From positions 1 to 61,732 of the forward strand of contig JAUIHJ010000001.1 in assembly GCA_030432015.1 (NCBI GenBank): 61,732 bases of DNA, given 5' to 3'. Within the stretch, counting starts at the first letter, position 1; each line of letters starts with the position of its first letter. A model generated the notes under the pieces. The model made no database searches. It was not told the DNA's origin and was given only the letters and a program-made list of their open reading frames with translations. The position numbers and the translations under genes are program-made. The DNA comes from a bacterium (GTDB lineage: Bacteria > Planctomycetota > Planctomycetia > Pirellulales > Pirellulaceae). Below are positions 51,956 to 59,823 of this stretch, piece by piece.

Positions 51956-52135
51956 CGTGCCAGAAAAAAGATGGGGGAGATCACCCGGTCGAGTCGCTTC
52001 AGGCGCGTTTGCCAGCACCAAAAACGGCAGCGTCCTTTGCTGGCAGACCGATTGCCACAATTCGCGGCGGACGGTAGCATGGGCTCTTTACCAGGGAGAT
52101 TGGGATTCCAAGAGATTTCAATTCCCGGCATACGC

Positions 52136-52210
52136 CGGGGCGTAGCGCAGCCTGGCTAGCGCGCCTGCTTTGGGAGCAGGAGGTCCCCAGTTCGAATCTG
52201 GGCGCCCCGA
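52136..52210 (+). tRNA. tRNA-Pro (anticodon TGG)
   Basis: The acceptor CGGGGCG pairs with CGCCCCG, with discriminator A. The D arm is GCGCAGCCTGGCTAGCGC, the anticodon stem CCTGC/GCAGG encloses loop TTTGGGA, and the T arm is CCCAGTTCGAATCTGGG. The 3' CCA is not encoded. Anticodon TGG reads proline codons. Confidence 0.97.
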
Positions 52211-52219
52211 CTTGAATTC

Positions 52220-52258
52220 AAAACAGCTCGTCGCATTGAATTGCGACGAGCTGTTTTT
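52220..52258. terminator. Bidirectional terminator after tRNA-Pro
   Basis: A perfect 16-bp stem (52220-52235 with 52242-52257) with a 6-base loop is flanked by AAAA and TTTTT. It ends the tRNA transcript and may also act on leftover transcription in the other direction, although dnaB ends 240 bases away. The rest of the gap up to 52495 holds nothing recognisable. Confidence 0.85.
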
Positions 52259-52495
52259 CATTTGGTGCCAGTGAGTTACGCAAACCGTGAAGCGCAAGGC
52301 ACTCAGGTCAAATAGGCGGCGCGATTCAGGGGGCGACGAAGGGGAATTGCTCACGCCTGCGGCTGCACTTGAAGTTGCCGAGCTCAAATTCAGTCGCCAC
52401 GCTGGTGACTCGTCACTCGTTTTCGAGTCATGTTTGGGGAGCCCTGTGGCGCGGTAGACGCAGCAAAATTGTGCTAGGTCATTTAGAATTTTCGG

Positions 52496-53944
52496 CTAGA
52501 ACTCGCGGTCCGGCGGGCCCTCGTTGAAGTCGTCGAACACCTGCAAGCGGTCCGGCGCCTTATCTTCGAATCGCGTAAATTCCTTTCGCCAGATGAGCGG
52601 AATGTCACCCACTGGGCCGTTACGCTGTTTCGAGATAATGATCTCAGCCTGTCCGGCGAATTGTTCCTGCTCGTCGCCGCGACGATAGTATTCTTCCCGA
52701 TGCACGAACATCACCACGTCGGCATCCTGTTCGATGGCGCCCGATTCGCGGAGGTGACTCAGCTTGGGGCGATGGTCTTTGCTGTCCTCGGCCTGCCGGT
52801 TGAGTTGCGCCAGGCAGAGCAGGGGAACCTGCAACTCCCGGGCGAGTCCCTTGAGCCGCCGAGCGATCCGAGCCACTTGTTCTTGCCGTGGATCGCGCGG
52901 ATTGTCCGGTTCGATCAGCTGCAGGTAATCGATGACGATCAGGCCCAGACGCCCGTCGCGACGAAGAATACGCCGCGCGGCAGCGGCAATTTCACTGACC
53001 ATCCGGGACGGGGAATCGTCGACAAAGAGGGGGGCTCGACTGACGACACTGGCCTTTTCGATCAAACGGGCGCGATCCTCGTTGGAAATGGTGCCGTTGC
53101 GCAAGCGATGGCCATTGACCCGAGCCACCGAACAGAGCAGGCGGTCAGCCAACTCAATGGCCGACATTTCCAAACTAACGAACAGCACCGGGGCGTTTTC
53201 GTTCATCGCGACGTGTTCTGCGATGTTCATTGCGAACGCCGTTTTTCCCATACTGGGACGCGCCGCCAGAATAATCAGTTCGGAATTGTGAAAGCCCCCC
53301 ATCATCGCATCCATCTCGGCGAAGCCAGTCTCGACACCGCCGGTGGTATGCTCGCCCTTCATGCGAGCTTCCATCCGATCCATGGCCTGGTGCAGGATAT
53401 CGCTGATCGGGCTGATCGCCGATGTGCCTCGTCCATCCAGGATCCCGAAGATTTTCTGCTCCGCCTGGCTTAGCAGATGCTTCGATTCGCTCGACTCGTT
53501 ATACGCGTCCCGCAGAATGTCGGTACTGGCATCGATCAGGCGCCGAAAGGTGGACTTCTCGCGGACGATCTCTGCATAGTAGACGGCGTGGGCGTAATTC
53601 GGCACCGCCTGAAACGTCTTGGCAAGAAAGGCCGTGCCGCCGATTCGCTCGAAATCACCGGCGTTCTTCAGCCGTTCCACCAGTAACGTTAAATCGAGCT
53701 TCTGTCCGGCATCATGCATCCCCATCATGTGCTCGTACAGCTTCCGATTCGCGTCGTCGTAGAAATCGTCCGTTCGGAGAATCAACGTGACGTCGTCGCA
53801 CACATCGGGATTGAGCATGATACTGCCCAGCACCCCGGTTTCCGCCTCCAGGTTGAAGGGCGGTTGCCGATCGAGGATTTCCGTCGTGACGGAATTCTTG
53901 GGGCGAGGTGCCTCGCCACGCGGGGGACGTTGGGCCGTAGACAT
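52496..53944 (-). CDS. dnaB: Replicative DNA helicase
   Basis: A 482-residue hexameric 5'-3' helicase. The N-terminal domain contains PPFNLEAETGVLGSIMLNPDV, with a linker near residues 150-190. The RecA-like C-terminal domain shows AARPSMGKTAFAMNIAEH (Walker A), VLFVSLEMSAIELADRLLC, VIDYLQLIEP (Walker B), LAQLNRQAE, and EYYRR with SKQRNGPVGDI for the ssDNA loop. ATG 53944 follows GGAGGTGG by eight bases; an in-frame extension of eight residues is rejected. There is no intein. It lies at the end of the rpsF-ssb-rplI-dnaB order. Confidence 0.97.
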   Translation of the reverse strand: MSTAQRPPRGEAPRPKNSVTTEILDRQPPFNLEAETGVLGSIMLNPDVCDDVTLILRTDDFYDDANRKLYEHMMGMHDAGQKLDLTLLVERLKNAGDFERIGGTAFLAKTFQAVPNYAHAVYYAEIVREKSTFRRLIDASTDILRDAYNESSESKHLLSQAEQKIFGILDGRGTSAISPISDILHQAMDRMEARMKGEHTTGGVETGFAEMDAMMGGFHNSELIILAARPSMGKTAFAMNIAEHVAMNENAPVLFVSLEMSAIELADRLLCSVARVNGHRLRNGTISNEDRARLIEKASVVSRAPLFVDDSPSRMVSEIAAAARRILRRDGRLGLIVIDYLQLIEPDNPRDPRQEQVARIARRLKGLARELQVPLLCLAQLNRQAEDSKDHRPKLSHLRESGAIEQDADVVMFVHREEYYRRGDEQEQFAGQAEIIISKQRNGPVGDIPLIWRKEFTRFEDKAPDRLQVFDDFNEGPPDREF

Positions 53945-54129
53945 CGCAAGCCACCTCCGTGTCGGCATCGAGCGCGCGCCCCGCGATGCTGGTCACGCAT
54001 CATCGAGGCGAGCGCAATGCTCATGTGCCGACCACCATCCCACATGGGGCGACGGTCAATGGCAGAAGTAATTGTCAACGATCGATCCTGACTGCGCCGG
54101 GCAACAACCCCGCAGGTCAGAACGACAGT

Positions 54130-54660
54130 TTAACCATCCGCATCGGAAGCGGAAGGCACGACCCAAACTTTGAGGTCGGCTTCGATCTCTTGATGCAGGT
54201 GAATTTTGACCGTGTACAGCCCCAATTCCTTGAGCGGCCCTTCGAGTCGCACCTGGTCCGCGGTAATCGTAAAGTCGGCCTGTTTGAGAGACGTCACAAT
54301 TTCCGGCGCACCGACGCTGCCATACAGGTGCCCATCGTCGTTGGCTTTCGCTTCGATCGTGATGCTTTGCTTTCCCAACGCATCGGCCAGCGTTTGGAGA
54401 TCTGCCAAACGCCCCTTTTCGATTTCCAGCAGCTTGGCTTTATGCTTCTGAACCATCCGCTTGTGATGGTCGGATGCCAAGGTCGCGAGGCCTTCCGGAA
54501 TCAGGAAATTGTGCGCGTAGCCTGGCTTCACTTCGACGACGTCACCTTGTTTTCCCAGGTGGTCGACCGATTGCACCAGCAGCAATTCGATCCCGCCATT
54601 GGGGCCCTTGGGGAGACGCTTGAATCGCTGATTTCGTTTACGCGGCGCTTTGGTTGTCAT
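54130..54660 (-). CDS. rplI: 50S ribosomal protein bL9
   Basis: A 176-residue bL9 with an N-terminal extension (TTKAPRKRNQRFKRLPKGP) ahead of the usual start. The N domain reads GIELLLVQSVDHLGKQGDVVEVKPGYAHNFLIPEGLA, the connecting helix is long and charged, and the C domain contains DGHLYGSVGAPEIV. The usual length is near 150, so the basic leader is extra. bL9 bridges the L1 stalk side of the large subunit. The gene sits between ssb and dnaB; rpsR, normally between ssb and rplI, is missing. Confidence 0.96.
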   Translation of the reverse strand: MTTKAPRKRNQRFKRLPKGPNGGIELLLVQSVDHLGKQGDVVEVKPGYAHNFLIPEGLATLASDHHKRMVQKHKAKLLEIEKGRLADLQTLADALGKQSITIEAKANDDGHLYGSVGAPEIVTSLKQADFTITADQVRLEGPLKELGLYTVKIHLHQEIEADLKVWVVPSASDADG

Positions 54661-54698
54661 GGTCGACTCTCGAATTCAAAAAACAGTCGTGCGAATGA

Positions 54699-55157
54699 TT
54701 AAAACGGTACGTCGTCGTCGGGCGTTCCTCCGGTCGAGGCGGACGACGATTCGACGGCGGCAGGCTGATTGTATTGATTGTTGTTGCTGCTGCTGGAACT
54801 GTTGGAAGCACCGCGTCCCTCCTGGCTGCCGCGGGAACCGAGCATCTGCATGCGTTCACCGACAACACGCAACTTGGAACGCTTCTGTCCATCTTTTTCC
54901 CAGGTGTCAAGTTTCAGCCGACCTTCGATCAAGACCGACGACCCTTTCCCCAGATATTCTCCGGCAATCTCTGCCGTACGCCCCCACAGTGTCACGTCAA
55001 CGAATGTCGTTTCGTCAATCCACTCGCCGGCCTGATTCTTGCGGCGATCGTTGACGGCCAGACCAAGCTCTGTGACGGCGAGACTGGTTTGGGTGTACTT
55101 CAGTTCGATGTCACGTGTGATGTTTCCGACCAAAATTACACGGTTAAAGCTCGCCAT
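54699..55157 (-). CDS. ssb: Single-stranded DNA-binding protein
   Basis: A 152-residue SSB. The OB fold runs from SFNRVILVGNITRDIEL to about residue 105 (EYLGKGSSVLIEGRLKLDTWEKDGQKRSKL). A Ser/Asn-rich disordered linker follows, and the acidic tip DDDVPF recruits replication proteins. GGGAGAT lies six bases before ATG 55157. It is in the rpsF-ssb-rplI order, 86 bases after rpsF. Confidence 0.97.
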   Translation of the reverse strand: MASFNRVILVGNITRDIELKYTQTSLAVTELGLAVNDRRKNQAGEWIDETTFVDVTLWGRTAEIAGEYLGKGSSVLIEGRLKLDTWEKDGQKRSKLRVVGERMQMLGSRGSQEGRGASNSSSSSNNNQYNQPAAVESSSASTGGTPDDDVPF

Positions 55158-55243
55158 GCCAACATCTCCCGGTGGTTAACAAAGTGAACATGCGTTCCCT
55201 ATTGAATAGCCTATGCGATCGCGGGGGAGGGCACAACGGCTGC

Positions 55244-55687
55244 TTATTCGTCCGTCGCTGCGGCGACCTCGGTCGGCTTTTCGCCCGCGGCTGCGCCTTC
55301 TGCAGCGGCGGCCGCCTCGGCCTCGGCGGCTTCATCCGCCAGTTCATCGGCGGTCTTCTCGCCACGGGCATGGGCCACCAGGATTTCGACCAGGCGCGGA
55401 TCGATCTTGGTTGCCATATGTCGCATTACATAGTCATTCAGCTGGCACGCTCGGTTGAACCCGGCAAGTTCGCTGCTGTCCATGCGGAAATACGTGAGCC
55501 AGTAAGTTCCTTTGCGATGGCCGTTGATCGGGTAGGCCAACTTCTGTTCGTTCCAGAGGCGATTGGCCAGAATCTCGCCCGAGGCTTTTTCGACCATTTC
55601 GGGGATGGTGGCGGAAACACCTTGGGGGTCCCGTGCATAGCGATTGGGGTCGAGGATAAAGAGGCATTCGTAAACGTTCGTTGCCAA
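55244..55687 (-). CDS. rpsF: 30S ribosomal protein bS6
   Basis: A 147-residue bS6. The core (residues 1-105) has YECLFILDPNRYARD, the EIL-type segment ASGEILANRLWNEQKLAYPINGHRKGTYWLTYF, and VMRHMATKIDPRL. The last 35 residues are an Ala/Glu-rich tail, as in some other bS6 proteins. The start codon is TTG 55687 (TTG GCA ACG), supported by GGGAGA eight bases upstream. It heads the ribosomal-ssb-dnaB group and is 59 bases after pth. Confidence 0.95.
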   Translation of the reverse strand: MATNVYECLFILDPNRYARDPQGVSATIPEMVEKASGEILANRLWNEQKLAYPINGHRKGTYWLTYFRMDSSELAGFNRACQLNDYVMRHMATKIDPRLVEILVAHARGEKTADELADEAAEAEAAAAAEGAAAGEKPTEVAAATDE

Positions 55688-55746
55688 GACTGTTCTCCCT
55701 TGTGATTTTGTGGTGTCAGTCCGAGTTTGACCGCCACGGACCGAAT

Positions 55747-56310
55747 TCAGGAACCGTTGTATTTGTTCATGCAGGCGTCAACGCCAACGCGCGACCAGGT
55801 TTCTACGGCGTCCGCAGCAACTTGAATCGCGGTGTCAATTGTCTTCAATTCGCTTGACCGAAACTTGCTTAATACGAAATCGGCGACGTCCCAGTTGTCG
55901 GGCGGCGGGTCGATCCCGATCCGCAGCCGCGGAATCTCCTGGCTGCCGAGTCGTTGGATGACGTCATGGAGTCCTTTTTGACCGCCCGCCGAACCTTTCG
56001 GGCGGAATCGCAGCTTCCCCAGCGGTAGGCTGAAGTCGTCGCAGACAACCAGGATGTCGTTGTTTTCAATCTTATAAAAGTCTCGCGCGGCGAGCACGCT
56101 GGCCCCGCTCTTGTTCATAAACGTCTGAGGGCAAAGGAGCAAAACACGTTCACCCGCGACCTGCACCTCGCTGTACTGACCGTCAAATTTTGGACGCGAC
56201 GCGGGGGCCGCAAACCGACGAGCAGCTTCCGAGATGACTCGGAATCCAACGTTGTGTCGCGTTGCCTCGTACTTGCGCCCCGGATTCCCGAGACCAACCA
56301 CCAATTTCAT
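55747..56310 (-). CDS. pth: Peptidyl-tRNA hydrolase
   Basis: A 187-residue Pth that releases tRNA from stalled peptidyl-tRNAs. The N-terminus is KLVVGLGNPGRKYEATRHNVGF, with the catalytic His19 (E. coli His20). FMNKSGASV, the Asp in VVCDDFSLPLGKLRFRPKGSAGGQKGLHDV and the GIDPPPD segment follow. ATG 56310 starts the family motif, trimming 11 residues of open frame. It follows rplY by 57 bases, the common pairing. Confidence 0.97.
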   Translation of the reverse strand: MKLVVGLGNPGRKYEATRHNVGFRVISEAARRFAAPASRPKFDGQYSEVQVAGERVLLLCPQTFMNKSGASVLAARDFYKIENNDILVVCDDFSLPLGKLRFRPKGSAGGQKGLHDVIQRLGSQEIPRLRIGIDPPPDNWDVADFVLSKFRSSELKTIDTAIQVAADAVETWSRVGVDACMNKYNGS

Positions 56311-56367
56311 GCCAGCGGCCCTTGCTGCACGGATGCAGCCCAATCACCACGAATTGCCTCGCAGCGA

Positions 56368-56994
56368 TTATTCGCCTCCACCCTCCTCGTCTTCGGCCTT
56401 CCGGCCAATAATTTCCGGCTCGAGCGAATCGGCGCCTTCCTCTTCGTCAAGATCTTCCGTTGGCTCAATGCATTGAACGATGATCTGATCGTCTGGCGTA
56501 ATGAGTTTGGCACTCGGCGGAATTTCAATATCTGCCGCCGTGATGGAATCGCCGAGTTCAAGCTGATTGATGCTGACCGACAGTCCATCCGGAATCTTTC
56601 CGGCAGGACACTCGATTTCGATTTCATGCAACTGGTGATCGACGACGCCACCCTGCTTCATTCCCGGAGCTTCGCCGCGCAATTCGACGACCAGCGTGAC
56701 GGCGACACTCTCATCCGCCGAAACACGTGTCAAATCGACATGCAGAATCTCCGATCCAAACGGATCCCACTGGACTTCGTTAATCAATACGCTGTCAGTC
56801 GCGGCTCCGACAATGTCGATGACCTTGGTGCCGTGACGGATTGCGGACTCCACCTCCACGGCTGGAATGGACAGGTTGACGCATTCCTGACCATGCCCAT
56901 ACAGGTTCGCTGGAATCTGTCCGGCCTTGCGTAACCGACGCGTGTTGCTTGTCCCGAGGGCTTCTCGTTTAGAGACGTTCAAAACGTCCGCCAT
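56368..56994 (-). CDS. rplY: 50S ribosomal protein bL25 (CTC form)
   Basis: A 208-residue CTC-type bL25 that binds 5S rRNA. The N-terminal L25 domain shows NVSKREALGTSNTRRLRKAGQIPANLYGHG and VQWDPFGSEILHVDLTRV. The TL5/CTC C-terminal beta domain runs to about residue 185, with VDHQLHEIEIECPAGKIPDGLSVSI. An acidic tail closes it (DEEEGADSLEPE). ATG 56994 is chosen; 54 upstream in-frame codons overlap the groES promoter area and lack similarity. Confidence 0.96.
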   Translation of the reverse strand: MADVLNVSKREALGTSNTRRLRKAGQIPANLYGHGQECVNLSIPAVEVESAIRHGTKVIDIVGAATDSVLINEVQWDPFGSEILHVDLTRVSADESVAVTLVVELRGEAPGMKQGGVVDHQLHEIEIECPAGKIPDGLSVSINQLELGDSITAADIEIPPSAKLITPDDQIIVQCIEPTEDLDEEEGADSLEPEIIGRKAEDEEGGGE

Positions 56995-57273
56995 GGTGGC
57001 GTTCCTTGTCGCTATTTCCTGGAGATAGAAACCCCAGATTCTCGCAGAATTGCGCGACGTTTCAAGTCCAAGTGGACGAACTCGCGACGAAATTAATTTG
57101 CCGGCCCCCTGTGGTTCCATTTTGCGTCCCCGGACCCGTGAGAATTCTCGGTCCAATGCTGCGAGAAACGGGGGGCCTGTCCGGCCGTGTCGACGAGGTC
57201 CCTTGCTCTCGCGTGCACAGCGGACTAACCTTGGGGCAAGTCCCCAATTTCAACCACAAATTGAAGATGAAGT

Positions 57274-57621
57274 ATGGCAAAAACTCGGGCAAAAACCATC
57301 GAATACGTCGAGCCCATTGGTGCGCGGGTCTTGGTCCGAAAAGACGAGCCGAAACGGGAAACCAAAGGCGGAATCGCACTCCCCGATCAGGCTGAGATAC
57401 CCACCATTACGGGGAGGATTGTGACGATTTCAGCTCAGGTCGAGAACGACGAGGATGTTCCGCTGCGGCAATATGACAAGATTCTCTTTCACCCGAAGGA
57501 CGCCATTCCAGTCGATTTCGATCCGGACAATCAACTGTTCGTTGTGCCCGTGGAAGACGTTGTCGCCGTATTTCGCCGCGAACCGCGGGTGGAGAAAGAA
57601 AACCTGGACGACGTCGATTAA
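57274..57621 (+). CDS. groES: GroES-family co-chaperonin
   Basis: A 115-residue 10-kDa chaperonin. IEYVEPIGARVLVRKDEPKRETKGGIALPDQA holds the GroEL-binding mobile loop (GGIALP), followed by GRIVTISA, LRQYDKILFHPKDAIPVDFDPDNQL and VVPVEDVVAVF. It is longer than the usual 95-100 residues at both ends, with an acidic tail. No groEL is adjacent. It faces opposite to the surrounding ribosomal-protein operon, and its stop overlaps the prs stop by four bases (convergent). A TTGGGG/CCCCAA hairpin (57231-57247) lies upstream, but no CIRCE element is seen. Confidence 0.9.
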   Translation: MAKTRAKTIEYVEPIGARVLVRKDEPKRETKGGIALPDQAEIPTITGRIVTISAQVENDEDVPLRQYDKILFHPKDAIPVDFDPDNQLFVVPVEDVVAVFRREPRVEKENLDDVD

Positions 57622-58574
57622 TCGGCATCCGCACCGAACAGCTCACTGATCGACTGATCGTGATGGATCCGCTTGATGGCCTCGGCCAATAGGGGCGCCA
57701 CGCTGAGAATCTTCAGTTTTCCAGACAGTTGGCTCGCGTCCAAAGGGATGCTGTCGGTCACAACGAGACTGGAAATCGGGGCGTCACTAAGGTTTTGCAC
57801 CGCTTTGCCGCATAACACGGCATGGCTCGCCGCGACGTGGATTTCTCGTGCTCCGGCCTCATGCACCAGGCGTGCGGCCCCACAGATTGACCCTGCCGTG
57901 CTGATCATATCGTCGAACATCAGGGCCACGCGGCCTTCAACCGGACCGCCAATAATATTCTCTTGCTTCGTCTGCAGGGCACTCGTGCGCCGCTTGTCGA
58001 TAATCGCCAGTTTGCCTCCCAGCCGTTTCACGTGTCCGCTGGCCCGTTTGATGCTGCCTTCATCAGGGCTGACAACCACGATGTCGTTTTCGGTCAGACC
58101 CATTTCCAGGAAGTATTCGTTAAGTACCGGCGCGGCATAGAGGTGGTCGACTGGCACGTCAAAGAAGCCCTGAATCTGTGCTGCATGCAGGTCCATGGTG
58201 AGCACGCGATCGGCGCCCGCACGGGTGATCAGGTTTGCCACGAGCTTGGCGGTAATTGGTGTCCGCCCTTCATCCTTGCGGTCCTGGCGCGCGTAGCCGT
58301 AATAGGGGATCACCGCGGTAATCCGCGCGGCGCTGGCGCGTTTGCAGCAATCCATCATCACGAGCAATTCCAGCAAGTTGTCGTTGACCGGCGGGCACGT
58401 TGGTTGCACGAGAAACACGTCCCGCCCGCGCACGTCTTCTTCAACCTTGCAGAAATTCTCGCCGTCGGGAAACTTGCCCAGCGAGATCTGCCCGCGTTGC
58501 AAGTGTAAGAACCCGCAGATATCGTCCGTCAGCTGGGGATTGGCTTGTCCACTAAAAATTTTCAGTTCGCGCAT
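57618..58574 (-). CDS. prs: Ribose-phosphate pyrophosphokinase
   Basis: A 318-residue PRPP synthase. Seen are LKIFSGQANPQL, FPDGENFCKVEEDVRGRDVFLVQ, the ATP-site PYYGYARQDRK, TMDLHAAQIQGFFDVPVDHLYAAP, VVSPDEGSIKRA and the PRPP-binding loop MFDDMISTAGSI. It makes phosphoribosyl pyrophosphate from ribose 5-phosphate and ATP. ATG 58574 overlaps the last 13 bases of the upstream glmU-like gene, implying translational coupling. Planctomycete and other bacterial genomes often keep glmU-prs-rplY-pth together. Confidence 0.97.
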   Translation of the reverse strand: MRELKIFSGQANPQLTDDICGFLHLQRGQISLGKFPDGENFCKVEEDVRGRDVFLVQPTCPPVNDNLLELLVMMDCCKRASAARITAVIPYYGYARQDRKDEGRTPITAKLVANLITRAGADRVLTMDLHAAQIQGFFDVPVDHLYAAPVLNEYFLEMGLTENDIVVVSPDEGSIKRASGHVKRLGGKLAIIDKRRTSALQTKQENIIGGPVEGRVALMFDDMISTAGSICGAARLVHEAGAREIHVAASHAVLCGKAVQNLSDAPISSLVVTDSIPLDASQLSGKLKILSVAPLLAEAIKRIHHDQSISELFGADAD

Positions 58575-59317
58575 CGATAGCCCATTTTTTGCATTTCTTC
58601 GGACACAGAAGCCAATTCTTCCAGCGTATTGATGCTCAAGCCCTCGCACGGCTTAAGGACAGCCAACGCCTGAACGTCGCGGCCCGCGCGTTTCAGGATG
58701 CCGGGGCAATCGGTGATGTAATATTCTCGCTGCTGGTTTTGGTTGTCGAGCTGATCAAGCGCGCGCAGCAGATCCTCACAGTCAAAAACATAGGTGCTCA
58801 TGTTCACCTCGGTGATCTGTTTTTGGCTGTCGGTGGCATCTTTTTCTTCGACAATTCGCAGGAATTGGCCGTCGGTGCCGCGTACGATCCGCCCTAGGCC
58901 GACGGGATTTTCTCGGTGAAGCGTCCCCAGGATGGCGGCCGGCCGGTCCCGCTGCAAGGCGTCGAGCAAGTTGGCGATCGAGTCCGACTGGGCCAGCGGC
59001 GAGTCCCCGGTGACGATGACCACCGGACCATCGTGACCCTGCAGGGCGTCACGGCACATCATCACCGCGTGCCCAGTTCCCAGCTGTTCGGATTGCTCGG
59101 CGAACACCACCTCCGAGCGATGCGAGAGCGCTCGGCGAACACTTTCGCTCTGATAGCCGACGACCACGATCGCCTGAGCGACGCCCGCCGACTGCAGCGC
59201 ATCCAGGACGAATTCGATCATGGGCCGACCACACACTGGGTGCAGTACTTTGGGCAGGTCGGAGTTCATCCGCGTGCCCTTTCCCGCCGCCAACACCACG
59301 GCAATCGCAGGCTTCAT
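58562..59317 (-). CDS. N-acetylglucosamine-1-phosphate uridylyltransferase domain protein (GlmU N-half)
   Basis: A 251-residue nucleotidyltransferase. The pyrophosphorylase fold has AIAVVLAAGKGTRMNSDLPKVLHPVCGRPMIE, the EQLGTGHA nucleotide motif, VTGDSPLAQ (Asp of the metal site), GRIVRGTDGQFLRIVEEKDA, EVNMSTYVFD and YYITDCPGIL. It corresponds to the GlmU uridylyltransferase domain; the left-handed beta-helix acetyltransferase domain (about 200 more residues) is absent. The acetylation step must be done by another protein. The gene overlaps prs. Confidence 0.93.
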   Translation of the reverse strand: MKPAIAVVLAAGKGTRMNSDLPKVLHPVCGRPMIEFVLDALQSAGVAQAIVVVGYQSESVRRALSHRSEVVFAEQSEQLGTGHAVMMCRDALQGHDGPVVIVTGDSPLAQSDSIANLLDALQRDRPAAILGTLHRENPVGLGRIVRGTDGQFLRIVEEKDATDSQKQITEVNMSTYVFDCEDLLRALDQLDNQNQQREYYITDCPGILKRAGRDVQALAVLKPCEGLSINTLEELASVSEEMQKMGYRCAN

Positions 59318-59347
59318 GATTTGCTTCTCGGCTGGTGAGCAGGGAGA

Positions 59348-59470
59348 TCAACCCGCGACGCCAAACATCGATGCGTCGCGACGTTGCAGGCGGTCCCGAA
59401 TAACTTCGGCATGCTCGAAATCTTGGCATGATCGTGCCGCGGTCGCCAGGGGACCTCGCGACTTTACCAC
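59348..59470 (-). CDS. Possible 40-residue UVR-motif peptide upstream of glmU-like gene
   Basis: From GTG 59470 the frame encodes 40 residues, ending 30 bases before the glmU-like ATG. Residues 8-28 (LATAARSCQDFEHAEVIRDRL) resemble the UVR motif of UvrB/UvrC and some Clp-associated proteins (pattern DFE-x-A-x-x-IRD-x-L). A longer in-frame start exists at ATG 59539, with less convincing codons. GAGAAA upstream of the GTG is a weak ribosome site. It could be a genuine microprotein, a fragment of a former gene or chance. Confidence 0.35.
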   Translation of the reverse strand: MVKSRGPLATAARSCQDFEHAEVIRDRLQRRDASMFGVAG

Positions 59471-59691
59471 GTGGATTTCTCGAAAAAATGAATTCGGGCC
59501 GCCGCGAGACCGCCTCACTGGACGGTCATCCGGGACCATCGGCCGCGACGAAAATGCGGGGCCCTACGCGACTCCTCATTGTTGCGCCCAACTCCCTCCA
59601 GGCACACTCAGCTCCGAGTGCCATTTCGGACCGCCATCCGCAGCGGCCGTTTGCGGCTGGACCTGTTCACGATCGAATGTCGCGGAAAGAA
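59471..59691. other. Intergenic region between microORF and tRNA-Gln
   Basis: No gene is supported in this 220-base stretch. The glmU-prs promoter must be here or just upstream; no confident hexamers were identified. Confidence 0.4.
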
Positions 59692-59762
59692 TTACCCGAC
59701 CAGGACTCGAACCTGGACTGAGGGAATCAAAATCCCTAGTGCTACCATTACACCATCGGGCA
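59692..59762 (-). tRNA. tRNA-Gln (anticodon TTG)
   Basis: On the minus strand, acceptor TGCCCGA pairs with TCGGGTA, with discriminator A. The D arm is GTGTAATGGTAGCAC, the anticodon stem AGGGA/TCCCT encloses TTTTGAT with anticodon TTG, and the T arm is CCAGGTTCGAGTCCTGG. The CCA end is not encoded. Confidence 0.95.
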
Positions 59763-59823
59763 CCAATCTTCCTAGAGTTTACGTCCGCCGGGGCGGATCG
59801 AAAACCGGGGTACTGGACGTAGC

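Noticed and set aside
57157..57273. CIRCE (HrcA) operator upstream of groES
   Set aside because: No TTAGCACTC-N9-GAGTGCTAA-like sequence is present; only an unrelated 6-bp hairpin is seen.
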